Positions 26,590-39,079 of a stretch of 64,000 bases of DNA are shown one piece after another. Origin of the DNA: Beroe forskalii (taxonomy: Eukaryota; Ctenophora; Nuda; Beroida; Beroidae); assembly GCA_011033025.1 (NCBI GenBank), contig WFMF01000316.1:62001-126000 (forward strand). Direction: 5' to 3'. Position 1 is the stretch's first letter, and each line of letters starts with the position of its first letter. Below the pieces are notes generated by a model that worked only from the letters and a program-made list of their open reading frames with translations, searched no databases and was not told the origin of the DNA. Both the position numbers and the translations under genes were made by a program.

Positions 26590-27360
26590 CAAATTTTTAT
26601 TTTCTTAGCTTATCTTCAGTTTTCTGATAGCAAAAAATGATCCTGTACAGCCCAATCAGTTCATCAGAAAGGTTTTAAATCAGGTCACAGAAAGTTTTCA
26701 GTAATAAGTTTAATTCAGCAGTTAGATTTCGAAATACATGATGGCACGATACTCAAATAAGCATGTTGCCCAGGTCTTTAAGACTAGAATTTCCAAAATG
26801 TTGAGTTACAAGACATCAAGCATCGCGGGGGAGGGAAATTAAGCGCCTGCATACGGGAACAATGGACAAACAAGAATTGTGTCGGCAGGCGCAATTCTTG
26901 TTTAGTAAAGGCATGTACGCAGGGAACTTTCCATTAGTATTTTAGTAGGCCATTTTTTAACATTTTAATATTTCAATATGCGGGTGAAACATCGTAGAAG
27001 ATAATACTTTATGCTTTTACGCGAAGGGAAAATGTTACCCACGGCTTAATGGGTGAAAAGTGAGGAAGTATGAGAGTATGAGAGAGCGACGCCCATAAAC
27101 TGTTGCGGTTTTTTATGAGCATAAAAGATGTGAATTGTAACTCTATATTCATCTTTTCTTGTTACTCTATATTGATCTTTTCTTTTTGTTCGGCAGAGAT
27201 ATTCTATTTTCTCTCTCGGTTCGGCAAAGAATATTCATTCTTTCTGTTCAGTTAGAATCAAAGCCTCCTTCTTCGCCTTCCACGAAGCTAAGTCCGCCAA
27301 GTACCGATATGGCATTCTTTCTGTCCAACATGGAACAGTAGAAACAAACAACGCCATATT
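26590..27360. other. Non-coding stretch with a short shared piece
   Basis: Only one repeat was noticed: GGGAGGGAAATTAAGCGCCTGC with CAGGCGCAATTCTTGTTT near 26827-26905 matches, reversed, 38310-38390. No credible gene. Confidence 0.4.
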
Positions 27361-27371
27361 TTCCGCGTGCA

Positions 27372-27960
27372 ATAAACACCACACACTCCTAAGTAAACAT
27401 CCTCTCCTAAATAAGCCTATCACACTCCTAAGTAAACACATGACACTCTAAGTAACCCTATCACACTCTTAAGTAAAGCCTATCACACTCTAAAGTAACC
27501 TTATCACACTCTAAATAAATATCACACTCCTAAGTAACCATATCACACTCCTAAGTAACCTTATCACACTCCTAAGTAAGCCCTATCACCTCCTAAGTAA
27601 CCCTATGACACTCTAAGTAAACACCACACTCTAAGTAACCATATCACACTCCTAAGTAAAGCTTATCACACTCCTAAGTAAACCCTATATCACACTCCTA
27701 AAGTAAAGCCTATCACACTCCTAAGTAAGCCTATCACACTCCCTAAGTAAGCCTATCACACTCTAAGTAAACCTATCACACTCTAAGTAAGCCTATCACA
27801 CTCCTAAGTAAACCCACACACTCCTAAATAACCTATGACACACACTTACCACATAATGAAGCCTATCACACTCCTAAAAAGCCTATCTCTAAGTAAAAGC
27901 TATCAACACTCCTAAGTAAACCCCATCACCCTAAATCATTGGATATGACACTCCAATGGG
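27372..27960. repeat. ~20-22-bp minisatellite
   Basis: Unit CTATCACACTCCTAAGTAA with one or two extra bases, about 28 imperfect copies with many small indels. Confidence 0.9.
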
Positions 27961-27990
27961 TAAACACAACACATATTCAATTAACTAACT

Positions 27991-28204
27991 GAGGGAAATG
28001 ATCAAGAGCCAGATCCATTACAGGATGACATGGCAAATGGCAGGGACGAGGGCTCCTCCTCCCACAAAGAAAAGACTGGTAGTGTGACGCCGGGTACTAT
28101 GAGAATGGAGAGTCCCGGGGGCACTGCTGAAGACACAGATCACGAAGTGTCCTTTACACCCTGTCAGAACGTCCTTCCACTCGCCAACTCCACCGCGTTC
28201 ACGT
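27991..28204 (+). other. Possible plus-strand exon, weak
   Basis: An open frame encodes about 68 acidic/Ser-Thr-rich residues (NDQEPDPLQDDMANGRDEGS then SHKEKTGSVTPGTMRMESPG) and ends near TTCAC|GTAAGA, a good donor. Base composition is coding-like against the AT-rich flanks. There is no known domain, and an isolated exon cannot be assigned to a gene here. Confidence 0.25.
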
Positions 28205-28464
28205 AAGAGTCCAAGATGGCCCAAGAAAGTCAAGGTAGTTACTTAATGTAAACTTAAAGTAAAGACGATTAACCTTGCTACCTTGTGTTTTAATTTGTTG
28301 TACTAGTACAAATATTCATCAACAGCCCTATTTTCAATTAGATTTCATTATAATTTAGAAGAGTTTGAGCATTCAGCATATGGCACGGATGGGCCTGGTG
28401 GGCCTAAAAGATCTACACTTTCTGAAGCCGACAGCCTAAAAGTTAAGAAATTTGCATTTGGGGG

Positions 28465-28910
28465 GGGACAGACGTAAGGACATTTTCGCGACTGATATTA
28501 TAAAGTAGCAATCCCGGAAACTTTCCAGAAATTACAGTAGTTGTATTGCAAATCTGGACCTGCTAGTGCTACACACATATCCTATTTCCCATCTTCCAAA
28601 CCACGATCTCTGCCAACCCTCTCATATGCCTTTTTTCCCTCCCCATTGGCCTTTTTGTGAATACAAAAAGGCAAATGAGAGGGTTGGCAGAGATCGTGGT
28701 CTGAGAGGGTGAGAAATAGAATATGTGTATATCAGGTCCAGTTTTGCAATATAACTACTGTAATTTCTGGAAAGTGCCCGGATTGCTCCTTTGTAAATCA
28801 GTCGCAAAAATGTCCCTCCGTCCGTCCGTCCCCATGTCACATAAATCTTCAAAATAACGAATTTCTCAATTCATGGAGCTGTCGGTTGTCAAAAGTATAA
28901 ATCTTATAGG
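28465..28910. mobile_element. Head-to-head pair of dispersed elements
   Basis: A reversed partial copy (28465-28625, GACATTTTCGCGACTGATAT to CAACCCTCTCATATGCC) abuts a forward copy (about 28630-28910) of the element first seen at 25930. The forward copy continues into the left arm of the large inverted arrangement that ends at 39340. Confidence 0.75.
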
Positions 28911-28914
28911 GTGC

Positions 28915-29240
28915 TGCATGCTCGAACTCCTAAATTATGATAATGGATAAGTTCTAAATTTAATTAGGCTGTTGAAGAATTCCTGTCTTAAAAAGTTAAA
29001 ATCTTAGGTGTGAGTTGATTGGATTGGAGGAAAAGGCTTCGGTTTTGTACTAGGTTTAGTACCAAACTGCATAACTATTAGACTTTCTGCTGGATTCGAC
29101 TAAGTTTGAGAAATACTATTTGCTGTGAAAGACGGATATTGCTTTTTGGAACAAGAGAAAGCATTGAAACAGAAAACAAAAGCACGAAATTTGAGAGTTC
29201 ATGATTCCGTGAAAATGGATGCATATTGGATGCACTTGGA
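28915..29240. repeat. Left inverted arm flanking the 324-bp satellite
   Basis: From TCCTAAATTATGATAA through AAAGGCTTCGG, TTTAGTACCAAACTGCATAA and AGCATTGAAACAGAAA this segment matches, reversed, about 38690-39030. With the adjacent element copy, the two arms (about 28630-29240 and 38690-39340) enclose the satellite in inverted orientation. Confidence 0.65.
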
Positions 29241-32200
29241 TGCAATTGGGAAAATTTTCCCAATTTTGGGAAAATGGCTTTTCAGCCTGTTTAATGCACT
29301 GAAAATGATTCCAAATGGTTGGAAGATGTTTGTATAGATGATACACGAGTCCTAGGACCGTTTTTGGAAAATTTGGCCATCACGGAGAGCCGATATGGGC
29401 GAAAAAGGCCGAAAAAAGCCGAAAATTAAAATTGCTCAAATTTGATTTCTATCGACTCAAATGTGTTTATAAACATTCTAGAAGTCATTCTGCGTCGTTT
29501 TCCGGGTGAAAATTGCTTTATTTCCCCAAGAATGGATGCATCCAAGTGCGAAATTTGGTCTGAGAAAAAGTGGATGCATTTTCCCAAAATTGGGAAAATG
29601 GCTTTTTAGCCTGTTTAATGCACTCTAAATGATTCCAAATGGTTGGAATATCTTTGTATAGATGATACACGAGTCCTAGGACCGTTTTTGGAAAATTTGG
29701 CCATCACGGAGAGCCGATATGGGCGAAAAAAGCCGAAAATTAAAATTGCTCAAAATTGATTTCTATCGACTCAAATGTGTTTATAAACATCCTAGAAGTC
29801 ATTCTGCGTCGTTTTCCGGGTGAAAATTGCTTTATTTTCCCCAAAAAATGGATGCATCCAAGTGCGAAATTTGGTCTGAGAAAAGTGGATGCATTTCCCA
29901 AAATTGGGAAAATGGCTTTTAGCCTGTTTAATGCACTCTAAATGATTCCAAATGGTTGGAATATCTTTGTATAGATCATACACGAGTCCTAGGACCGTTT
30001 TTGGAAAATTTGGCCATCACGGAGAGCCGATATGGGCGAAAAAGCCGAAAATTAAAATTGCTCAAAATTGATTTCTATCGACTCAAATGTGTTTATAAAC
30101 ATCCTAGAAGTCATTCTGCGTCGTTTTCCGGGTGAAAATTGCTTTATTTTCCCCAAAAATGGATGCATCCAAGTGCGAAATTTGGTCTGAGAAAAAGTGG
30201 ATGCATTTTCCCAAAATTGGGAAAATGGCTTTTAGCCTGTTTAATGCACTGAAAATGATTCCAAATGGTTGGAATATCTTTGTATAGATGGTTCACGAGT
30301 CTTAGGACCGTTTTTGGAAAATTTGGCCATCGCGGAGAGCCGAAATGGGCGAAAAAGGCCGAAAAAAGCCGAAAATTAAAATTGCTCAAAATTGATTTCT
30401 ATTGACTCAAATGTGTTTATAAACATCCTAGAAGTCATTCTGCGTCGTTTTCCGGGTGAAAATTGCTTTATTTTCCCCAAGAATGGATGCATCCAAGTGC
30501 GAAATTTGGTCTGAGAAAAGTGGATGCATTTTCCCAAAATTGGGAAAATGGCTTTTTTAGCCTGTTTAATGCACTCTAAATGATTCCAAATGGTTGGAAT
30601 ATCTTTGTATAGATGATACACGAGTCCTAGGACCGTTTTTGGAAAATTTGGCCATCACGGAGAGCCGATATGGGCGAAAAAGGCCGAAAAAAGCCGAAAA
30701 TTAAAATTGCTCAAAATTGATTTCTATCGACTCAAATGTGTTAATAAACATCGTAGAAGTCATTCTACGTCGTTTTCCGGATGAAAATTGCTTTATTTTT
30801 CCCAAAATGGATGCATCCAAGTGCGAAATTTGGTCTGAGAAAAAGTGGATGCATTTTCCCAAAATTGGGAAAATGGCTTTTTAGCCTGTTTAATGCACTC
30901 TAAATGATTCCAAATGGTTGGAATATGTTTGTATAGATGATACACGAGTCCTAGGACCGTTTTTGGAAAATTCGGCCATCACGGAGAGCCGATATGGGCG
31001 AAAAAGGCCGAAAAAGCCGAAAATTAAAATTGCTCAAAATTGATTTCTATCGACTCAAATGTGTTTATAAACATCCTAGAAGTCATTCTGCGTCGTTTTC
31101 GGGTGAAAATTTCTTTATTTCCCCAAAAATGGATGGATCCAAGTGCGAAATTTGGTCTGAGAAAAAGTGGATGCATTTTCCCAAAATTGGGAAAATGGCT
31201 TTTTAGCCTGTTTAATGCACTGAAAATGATTCCAAATGGTTGGAATATCTTTGTATAGATGGTTCACGAGTCTTAGGACCGTTTTTGGAAAATTTGGCCA
31301 TCGCGGAGAGCCGAAATGGGCGAAAAAGGCCGAAAAAAGCCGAAAATTAAAATTGCTCAAATTTGATTTCTATCGACTCAAATGTGTTTATAAACATTCT
31401 AGAAGTCATTCTGCGTCGTTTTCCGGGTGAAAATTGCTTTATTTTCCCCAAAAATGGATGCATCCAAGTGCGAAATTTGGACTGAGAAAAAGTGGATGCA
31501 TTTTCCCAAAATTGGGAAAATGGCTTTTAGCCTGTTTAATGCACTGAAAATGATTCCAAATGGTTGGAATATGTTTGTATAGATGATACACGAGTCCTAG
31601 GACCGTTTTTTGGAAAATTTGGCCATCGCGGAGAGCCGATATGGGCGAAAAGGCCGAAAAAAGCCGAAAATTAAAATTGCTCAAAATTGATTTCTATCGA
31701 CTCAAATGTGTTTATAAACATCCTAGAAGTCATTCTGCGTCGTTTTCCGGGTGAAAATTGCTTTATTTTTCCCAAAAATGGATGCATCCAAGTGCGAAAT
31801 TTGGTCTGAGAAAAGGTGGATGCATTTTCCCAAAATTGGGAAAAATGGCTTTTTTAGCCTGTTTAATGCACTCTAAATGATTCCAAATGGTTGGAATATC
31901 TTTGTATAGATGATACACGAGTCCTAGGACCGTTTTTGGAAAATTTGGCCATCACGGAGAGCCGATATGGGCGAAAAAAAGCCGAAAATTAAAATTGCTC
32001 AAAATTGATTTCTATCGACTCAAATGTGTTTATAAACATCCTAGAAGTCATTCGGCGTCGTTTTCCGGGTGAAAATTGCTTTATTTTCCCCAAAAATGGA
32101 TGCATCCAAGTGCGAAATTTGGTCTGAGAAAAAGTGGATGCATTTCCCCAAAATTGGGAAAATGGCTTTTTAGCCTGTTTAATGCACTTCAAATGATTCC

Positions 32201-34060
32201 AAATGGTTGGAATATCTTTGTATAGATCATACACGAGTCCTAGGACCGTTTTTGGAAAATTTGGCCATCACGGAGAGCCGATATGGGCGAAGAAAGCCGA
32301 AAATTAAAATTGCTCAAAATTGATTTCTATCGACTCAAATGTGTTTATAAACATCCTAGAAGTCATTCTGCGTCGTTTTCCGGGTGAAAATTGCTTTATT
32401 TTCCCCAAAAATGGATGCATCCAAGTGCGAAATTTGGTCTGAGAAAAAGTGGATGCATTTTCCCAAAATTGGGAAAATGGCTTTTTAGCCTGTTTAATGC
32501 ACTCTAAATGATTCCAAATGGTTGGAATATCTTTGTATAGATGGTTCACGAGTCTTAGGACCGTTTTTGGAAAATTTGGCCATCGCGGAGAGCCGAAATG
32601 GGCGAAAAAGGCCGAAAAAAGCCGAAAATTAAAATTGCTCAAAATTGATTTCTATCGACTCAAATGTGTTTATAAACATCCTAGAAGTCATTCTGCGTCG
32701 TTTTCCGGGTGAAAATTGCTTTATTTTCCCCAAGAATGGATGCATCCAAGTGCGAAATTTGGTCTGAGAAAAAGTGGATGCATTTTCCCAAAATTGGGAA
32801 AATGGCTTTTTAGCCTGTTTAATGCACTCTAAATGATTCCAAATGGTTGGAATATCTTTGTATAGATGATACACGAGTCCTAGGACCGTTTTTGGAAAAT
32901 TCGGCCATCACGGAGAGCCGATATGGGCGAAAAAGGCCGAAAAAAGCCGAAAATTAAAATTGCTCAAAATTGATTTCTATCGACTCAAATGTGTTTATAA
33001 ACATCGTAGAAGTCATTCTACGTCGTTTTCCGGATGAAAATTGCTTTATTTTTCCCAAAAATGGATGCATCCAAGTGCGAAATTTGGTCTGAGAAAAAGT
33101 GGATGCATTTTCCCAAAATTGGGAAAATGGCTTTTTAGCCTGTTTAATGCACTCTAAATGATTCCAAATGGTTGGAATATGTTTGTATAGATGATACACG
33201 AGTCCTAGGACCGTTTTTGGAAAATGCGGCCATCACGGAGACCCGATATGGGCGAAAAAGGCCGAAAAAAGCCGAAAATTAAAATTGCTCAAAATTGATT
33301 TCTATCGACTCAAATGTGTTTATAAACATCCTAGAAGTCATTCTGCGTCGTTTTCGGGTGAAAATTTCTTTATTTCCCCAAAAATGGATGCATCCAAGTG
33401 CGAAATTTGGTCTGAGAAAAAGTGGATGCATTTTCCCAAAATTGGAAAAATGGCTTTTTAGCCTGTTTAATGCACTGAAAATGATTCCAAATGGTTGGAA
33501 TATCTTTTTATAGATGGTTCACGAGTCTTAGGACCGTTTTTGGAAAATTTGGCCATCGCGGAGAGCCGAAATGGGCGAAAAAGGCCGAAAAAAGCCGAAA
33601 ATTAAAATTGCTCAAAATTGATTTCTATCGACTCAAATGTGTTTATAAACATCCTAGAAGTCATTCTGTGTCGTTTTCCGGGTGAAAATTGCTTTATTTT
33701 CCCCAAAAATGGATGCATCCAAGTGCGAAATTTGGTCTGAGAAAAAGTGGATGCATTTTCCCAAAATTGGGAAAATGGCTTTTTAGCCTGTTTAATGCAC
33801 TGAAAATGATTCCAAATGGTTGGAATATGTTTGTATAGATGATACACGAGTCCTAGGACCGTTTTTGGAAAATTTGGCCATCGCGGAGAGCCGATATGGG
33901 CGAAAAAGCCGAAAATTAAAATTGCTCAAAATTGATTTCTATCGACTCAAATGTGTTTATAAACATCCTAGAAGTCATTCTGCGTCGTTTTCCGGGTGAA
34001 AATTGCTTTATTTTTCCCAAAAATGGATGCATCCAAGTGCGAAATTTGGTCTGATTCCAA
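29240..34060. repeat. ~324-bp satellite array (about 15 copies)
   Basis: Copies start at roughly 310-325 bp spacing (the block TTTCTATCGACTCAAATGTG at about 29446, 29760, 30070 and so on to 33937). Each holds GGATGCATCCAAGTGCGAAA, CCCAAAATTGGGAAAATGGC, CACGAGTCCTAGGACCG and GGCCGAAAAAAGCCGAAAAT. Variation is a few percent plus short homopolymer indels. The small ORFs (MYHLYKDIPTIWNHLECIKQ type) are by-products of the repeat and recur only because the unit recurs. Confidence 0.95.
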
Positions 34061-34490
34061 ATGGTTGGAATATGTTTATATAGATGATACACGAGTCCTA
34101 GGACCCTTTTTAGGAAAATTTGGCCATCACTGCGAGCCATTTTCCCAATTTTGGGAAATGCATCCACTTTTTCTCAGACCAAATTTCGCACTTGGATGCA
34201 TCCATTTTTGGGGAAAAAATATTTTGGGAAAATGCATCCACTTTTTCTCAGACCAAATTTCGCACTTGGTCTTGGATGCATCCATTTTTGGGGAAAATAA
34301 AGCAATTTTCACCCGGAAAACGACGCAGATTGACTTCTAGGATGTTTATAAACACATTTGAGTCGATAGAAATCAATTTTGAGCAATTTGAATTTTCGGC
34401 TTTTTTCGGCCTTTTTCGCCCATATCGACATCGGGAAATGATGGCCAAATTTTCCAAAAAACGGTCCTAGGACTCGTGTATCATATATAT
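34061..34490. repeat. Scrambled, inverted end of the 324-bp satellite
   Basis: After 34060 the array breaks, and from 34126 to about 34480 pieces of the same unit continue in the opposite orientation (TGCATCCACTTTTTCTCAGA twice, then GCCGAAAA-type sequence reversed). A further isolated reversed fragment lies at 36100-36260. Confidence 0.85.
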
Positions 34491-34494
34491 ATCC

Positions 34495-34935
34495 AAATTG
34501 GGCAGCCTCTAGGGCTGAATTATATCGCACGCGCATGCGCGTGCGATATGAAAAATATATCCCTCGAGGGCGCTAGCCCGAGTGGGATATATCGTATAGC
34601 ACGCAGGGCTCGAAGAGCCCGAGGTTATACGAAATTCAGCCCATGAGGCGAGGAGTATATGGTATATATCACTAAGCGTGAGCTTTTTTGGGAGAATGGC
34701 ATATCTAAGATGAAAAAAGTTGAATGTTCAAGTAAAATCCGAAGATTTGAACACACAGGAAGGTTTTGCAACAATAATATTGAGTTTTCTCCAATTAACA
34801 AAAATTTAATTTTTTCACAAATGCAATACAAACACGATTAAGCATCGTAAGTATTTGATCGAAGGGGTTGGCAAAGCTTATGTAGAAGTTATGAGCCCGA
34901 GGGCCCGAAGGGCCCGAGGGCGAAAATTTTAAAGG
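34495..34935. repeat. Stacked short palindromes
   Basis: Includes ATCGCACGCGCATGCGCGTGCGAT, GGGCTCGAAGAGCCC and CCCGAGGGCCCGAAGGGCCC, and the pair GGGCTGAAT / ATTCAGCCC that closes 34510-34640 as one hairpin. The style matches the CGGCCTTCGG hairpin MITEs at 10620 and 20390, but direct homology was not established. Confidence 0.6.
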
Positions 34936-34939
34936 CGAA

Positions 34940-36090
34940 TCGAATCAAAGCATGGATCAATCTCAAAGGTCTTGCAATCGAAAGATTATTGGCTAAAAAT
35001 GTGGTTAGATGCTGTTAATTAAACTTAAAACACTAGCAATCTTGGAAAAACAAACAAAGGGGAAAACGGTAGCATGTCACTTTGTGAAACGCATCAGTTA
35101 CAGCAGAACTTGAAAAGAGATACAAAATGATGAAAGAAAATGGGTTAAAATGAGCGTATTTACATTTGGTGAAACTCTGCAGCACTGTTAATGTTATAAT
35201 AGACAAATGAGAATGACGTAATTACCATGGTTGAATATGGTAAGTCAATAGAATAAAGTGTCCCTCAAAAATTTTCTCATGAGAAGTTGCACTATGTATC
35301 AGAGTGTCGCGGTAATTAGGCGGCATTTATTTTACATCGTATCCGCTGTGTGAGAAAAAATAATGCACCATTGTTACTAATGATAATGACGTATTGCTCT
35401 CACTCACCTCTTGCTATTTCCGAAGAATGTGTAACCATGACAACATGGTAATGCAGTTAATGATCAACACAAATGCAAATTCCTAAAATTGGTTTCATGA
35501 TATTGTATTTCATTCTCTCGTTTTTTATTTTGTATCTTTTTACTTCTCTTTCTCGGAATAATTGGTTTTACAGAATTTTACAGAATTGCTGCTATCACTG
35601 CTATCATTGCTATCACTGGTATCACTGCAGTTCACTGTTTTCTCTGCTATTTGACTCGACTTTTGTCTACTGTTGGCCACATATTTTTCTGAATATTTAT
35701 TAATTCTATTTCGAAGTTGAACTACTTCTCATAATTTCATGATTCAGTAAGCTGCTGAACAATGATGAATGTCAGTTTAAGTGTTTTGACTCTTAACTTT
35801 CCATCGCCTCGATGTTTTTGTCGATAATCAACTCCACAAAAATCCTTCTATTTGCCAGTTTTTTGCCTCGTGATCGATATTTTGCTGCTAAATTTGTTGT
35901 TGTGGACACTTTCAATGATCTCAACCAGTTTAGCACCAAAAAACGCATTTTCTTCAAAGAAGCGGGCTATATTGCAACCGACGCAGAACTGCTCGCGGGC
36001 CGGGCTATATCCGCTGGGTATATCAAATTTAGCGTGCAGATATTTTACCGGGCCGCGCGCGCCCGCTACCTAAAATGTCTTCAAAAAGCG
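34940..36090. other. Non-coding stretch
   Basis: AT-rich. The only structure is a 9-bp tandem (GCTATCACT and variants, five copies) near 35587-35630. ORFs here lack recognisable domains. Confidence 0.35.
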
Positions 36091-36479
36091 CACGCGAGTG
36101 GATATACAAACATATTCCAACCATTTGGAATCATTTTCAGTGCATTAAACAGGCTAGAAAGCCATTTTCCCAACTTTGGGAAAATGCATCCACTTTTTCT
36201 CAGACCAAATTTCGCACTTGGAATTGGATGCATCCATTTTTGGGAAAAATTAAAGTAATCTTCAGCCCGAGTTTTAAAAGTGAAATGATTCAATTTTGAC
36301 TGGAAATATACGGACCTCTTCTATAGATGTCTTTGAATGAATTGTAGTCTATACAAATCAAATTGGGTAAATGTTTTCGGTATTTTGCCTCAATCTGGCA
36401 TCCTAAAACGGCTAAGTCTCCTTATAAAAGTGGCTTTACCAATCAACCATCATTTATTCAATGATATTCTAATCCGTCT

Positions 36480-36884
36480 ATTCAATCATACTCAATCAGT
36501 CTGAGTCACTTTTAAGAAATTGGTAAAATTTTCCCAACTTCATTCTACAGAATCACGTATGTCGAGCGCGCGCGGATTTTCCCAATTTGCATCCAACCCA
36601 CGGAATCATCTTCTGAAATTTGAAAACCGCAGATGAAAACCATATGAAAAACTAAGTATAAACATTCAAGAAAATACATCGCGTGAATAAACGGTGACAC
36701 AATTTGATGCAAAACGTAAACCAATTCAACAAAATGGCGCGAAATCTACAACGAACTGAGTACAACAACGAATGCGCGCGCAAGAATTTTAGAAGAAATG
36801 ACACGTGCCAATTCGTGTTCTCGGTGGTCGCGCGCATGCAGCACGCGCATCGGAACAATATTTATACTTTTATTACTTTACTAG
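36480..36884 (+). repeat. Inverted partner of 38440-38700
   Basis: From about 36600 to 36880 (GTAAACCAATTCAACAAAAT, GGCGCGAAATCTACAACGAA, TTCTCGGTGGTCGCGCGCA) this segment is the diverged reverse complement of 38450-38690. It looks like another transposon piece present in both orientations around the hairpin elements. Confidence 0.65.
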
Positions 36885-37640
36885 CAGGCCCGTTGGGCCT
36901 GCTAATACACAGCTCACTCGGTGCTGCTACGCAGCACCTCGTTCGCAAGTTTTAAAGTTTTAAAATCTACCATTCAAATTGATTGGATACTTTTTGCCGC
37001 ATCAAAAATTCCAATTAGATTAAAAGTTATACGCAACGAATGAAATATTCAATTTTATGAAGGAGCTGAGTGAAAAATAGAACGGCGTCGGTTAGTCTTA
37101 GTTATGCTAAACCATGTGAGTTTTGTTCCAGCGTTCCGTTTTGATTGCAAGAAGATTTTAATTCTCATACTGATACTGACATTGCACCATTTTGTTTTGT
37201 TCACATCCAGGCCAGGAACTGTCTTCGTAATCTGCTACACCTATATTCGACTCGATTGAATTGTACGATTATGTAAACTTAACGGCTAATTTCGAAACTA
37301 TAGTTGCTACTGTTATCACCGACGCAGCATTGATTATCGGCCAACCTCTGCCACAGAAAACAATCCATCTGAAATATCCTTCAAGTTTTGTCCATTCTCC
37401 ATCTTGAGATATTGAATTTGAAGTTAAGGAAACGTCAAATTTTCAAAAACCACAGCTCAGCATTTAACAGTAGTAGCGTAATAGAAAGCACTCGCATTGA
37501 ACTGGTTATTCTCTGCACGTGCACAAAATTGGTTTCCATAGCAACGGCACCTCTCTTCTCCCTTTTTCCTTCGTTTTTCTTGATATTTTCTTGGCAAGCT
37601 CAAATTTAATTGTATACGGCGGCACAAACATTATTCACGT
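36885..37640 (+). mobile_element. CTAG-hairpin element family, copy B
   Basis: Starts CTAGCAGGCCCGTTGGGCCTGC, then CACAGCTCACTCGGTGCTGC, and matches copy A (22765-23600) along most of its length to TGTATACGGCGGCACAAA. Non-coding. Confidence 0.75.
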
Positions 37641-37662
37641 GTGACTTTACTTTATATATAAG

Positions 37663-38290
37663 ACTAGCAGGCCCGCTGGGCCTGCAAATACACAGCTCAC
37701 TCGGCGCTGCTACGCAGCACCTCGTTCGCAAATTTTAAACACTACAATTAAAATTGATTGAATACTTTTTACCGCATCAAAAAATTCCAATCAGGTGAAA
37801 AGTTACGCAGCAACGAATCAAAACAGCATTTAAAGCACTAATGAACGCGCGCGCAGTTAATCTGCACGTGCAATTTCCCCATTTCGCGCGCGTTGCCATG
37901 GGGCGTGACGTACAGAAAAACACAATCTGCGATTTTATATAAGAGACTAGCAGGCCCGTTGGGCCTGCAAATACACAGCTCACTCGGCGCTGCTACGCAG
38001 CACCTCGTTCGCAAGTTTTAAAGTTTTAAAATCTACCATTCAAATTGATTGGATCCTTTTTGCCGCATCAAAAAATTCCAACCACATAAAAAATTATGAA
38101 GCTCCGAAATCAAAACATCATTAAACAGAAATGAACGCGCGCGCAGTTAATCTTCACGTGCATTTCCCCCATTGCGCGCGCGTTGCCATGGGGCGTGACG
38201 TACAAAAAAACAGAATTTGCGACTTTATAAGCAAGACTAGCAGGCCCGTAGTGCCTGCAAATACACAGCTCGCAAATTTCAACCAATGCA
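37663..38290 (+). mobile_element. Tandem short copies of the CTAG-hairpin family
   Basis: Units starting at about 37665 and 37947 are ~283-290 bp each and share the 5' hairpin, ACCGCATCAAAAAATTCCAA-type sequence, GAACGCGCGCGCAGTTAATC, TTGCCATGGGGCGTGACGTA and GCGAcTTTATA ends. A truncated third copy begins at about 38236. These are head to tail, as if one element had been inserted into, or replicated onto, the end of the previous one. Confidence 0.8.
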
Positions 38291-38835
38291 ATTCAAATCA
38301 ACTAAAACAAGAAATGCGCCTGCGGGCTTAATTCTTCAATTCTTGTTTGTGGGATGTACCCGTATGCAGGCGCTTAATTTCCCTCCCGGCCTCCCCGGCG
38401 GTGCTTGATGTAACCTTAGCATCATTCTACAACAGGCACTCCTAGTAGGAGTATAAATATTGCGCCAATGCTGCGCGCGACCACCGAGAACATGCCTTGG
38501 CTCGTGCCATTTCTTCTGAAATTCTTGCGCGCGCGTTCTTATGTATCAAGTTGTTGTAATCAGTTCGTTGTAGATTTCGCGCCATTTCGTTGAATTGGTT
38601 TACGTTTCGCATCAGATTGTGTAACCGTTTGTTCACGCGCTGTATTTTCTTGACTGTTGATGTCACTTTTCATCTGATCTTCAAAATTTCAAATTTCATG
38701 CTTTCTGTTTCAATGCTGTCACTCGTTCCGAAAAGAATCATTCGTCTTTCACAAATCACATCGACCCACCATATTCAGTATACAGTCGAATAGTGATACA
38801 GTTTGGTACTAAAACTAATACAGAACCGAAGCCTT

Positions 38836-38921
38836 ATCATATCGGCAGATGTTGACTTTGCAATCGGCGCTGATCAGCGCTGATCAGCGCCGATTGCAAA
38901 GTCAACATCTGCCATCATATC
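38836..38921. mobile_element. 70-bp perfect palindrome with 8-bp target-site duplication
   Basis: 38844-38913 is a perfect palindrome with no spacer: GGCAGATGTTGACTTTGCAA, then TCGGCGCTGATCAGC, then its exact complement. It is bounded on both sides by ATCATATC in direct orientation (38836-38843 and 38914-38921). The related inverted arm at 28915-29240 does not contain it. This is the signature of a minimal transposon made only of two 35-bp inverted repeats. An 8-bp duplication is typical of hAT-type elements. Confidence 0.85.
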
Positions 38922-39079
38922 TTATCCCTCAATCCATAGCCCAACTTACTCCTAAGATTTTATGTCACGAATTCTTCAACTGCCTTTCAATTTAGAATTT
39001 ATCATAATTTTTGAGAATTTGAGCATTTTCCACAGACCAAGTCAGACTTTAGTTTTGACAAACGACAGCCAATGATTAT

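Noticed and set aside
29116..34340. Family of small ORFs (MYHLYKDIPTIWNHLECIKQ, MSNFNFRLFSAFFAHF) as a gene cluster
   Set aside because: They recur with the 324-bp satellite unit, shift frame with every homopolymer indel and have no domain.
35812..36258. 148-codon plus-strand ORF
   Set aside because: Its second half is a satellite fragment, and the first half has no recognisable features.
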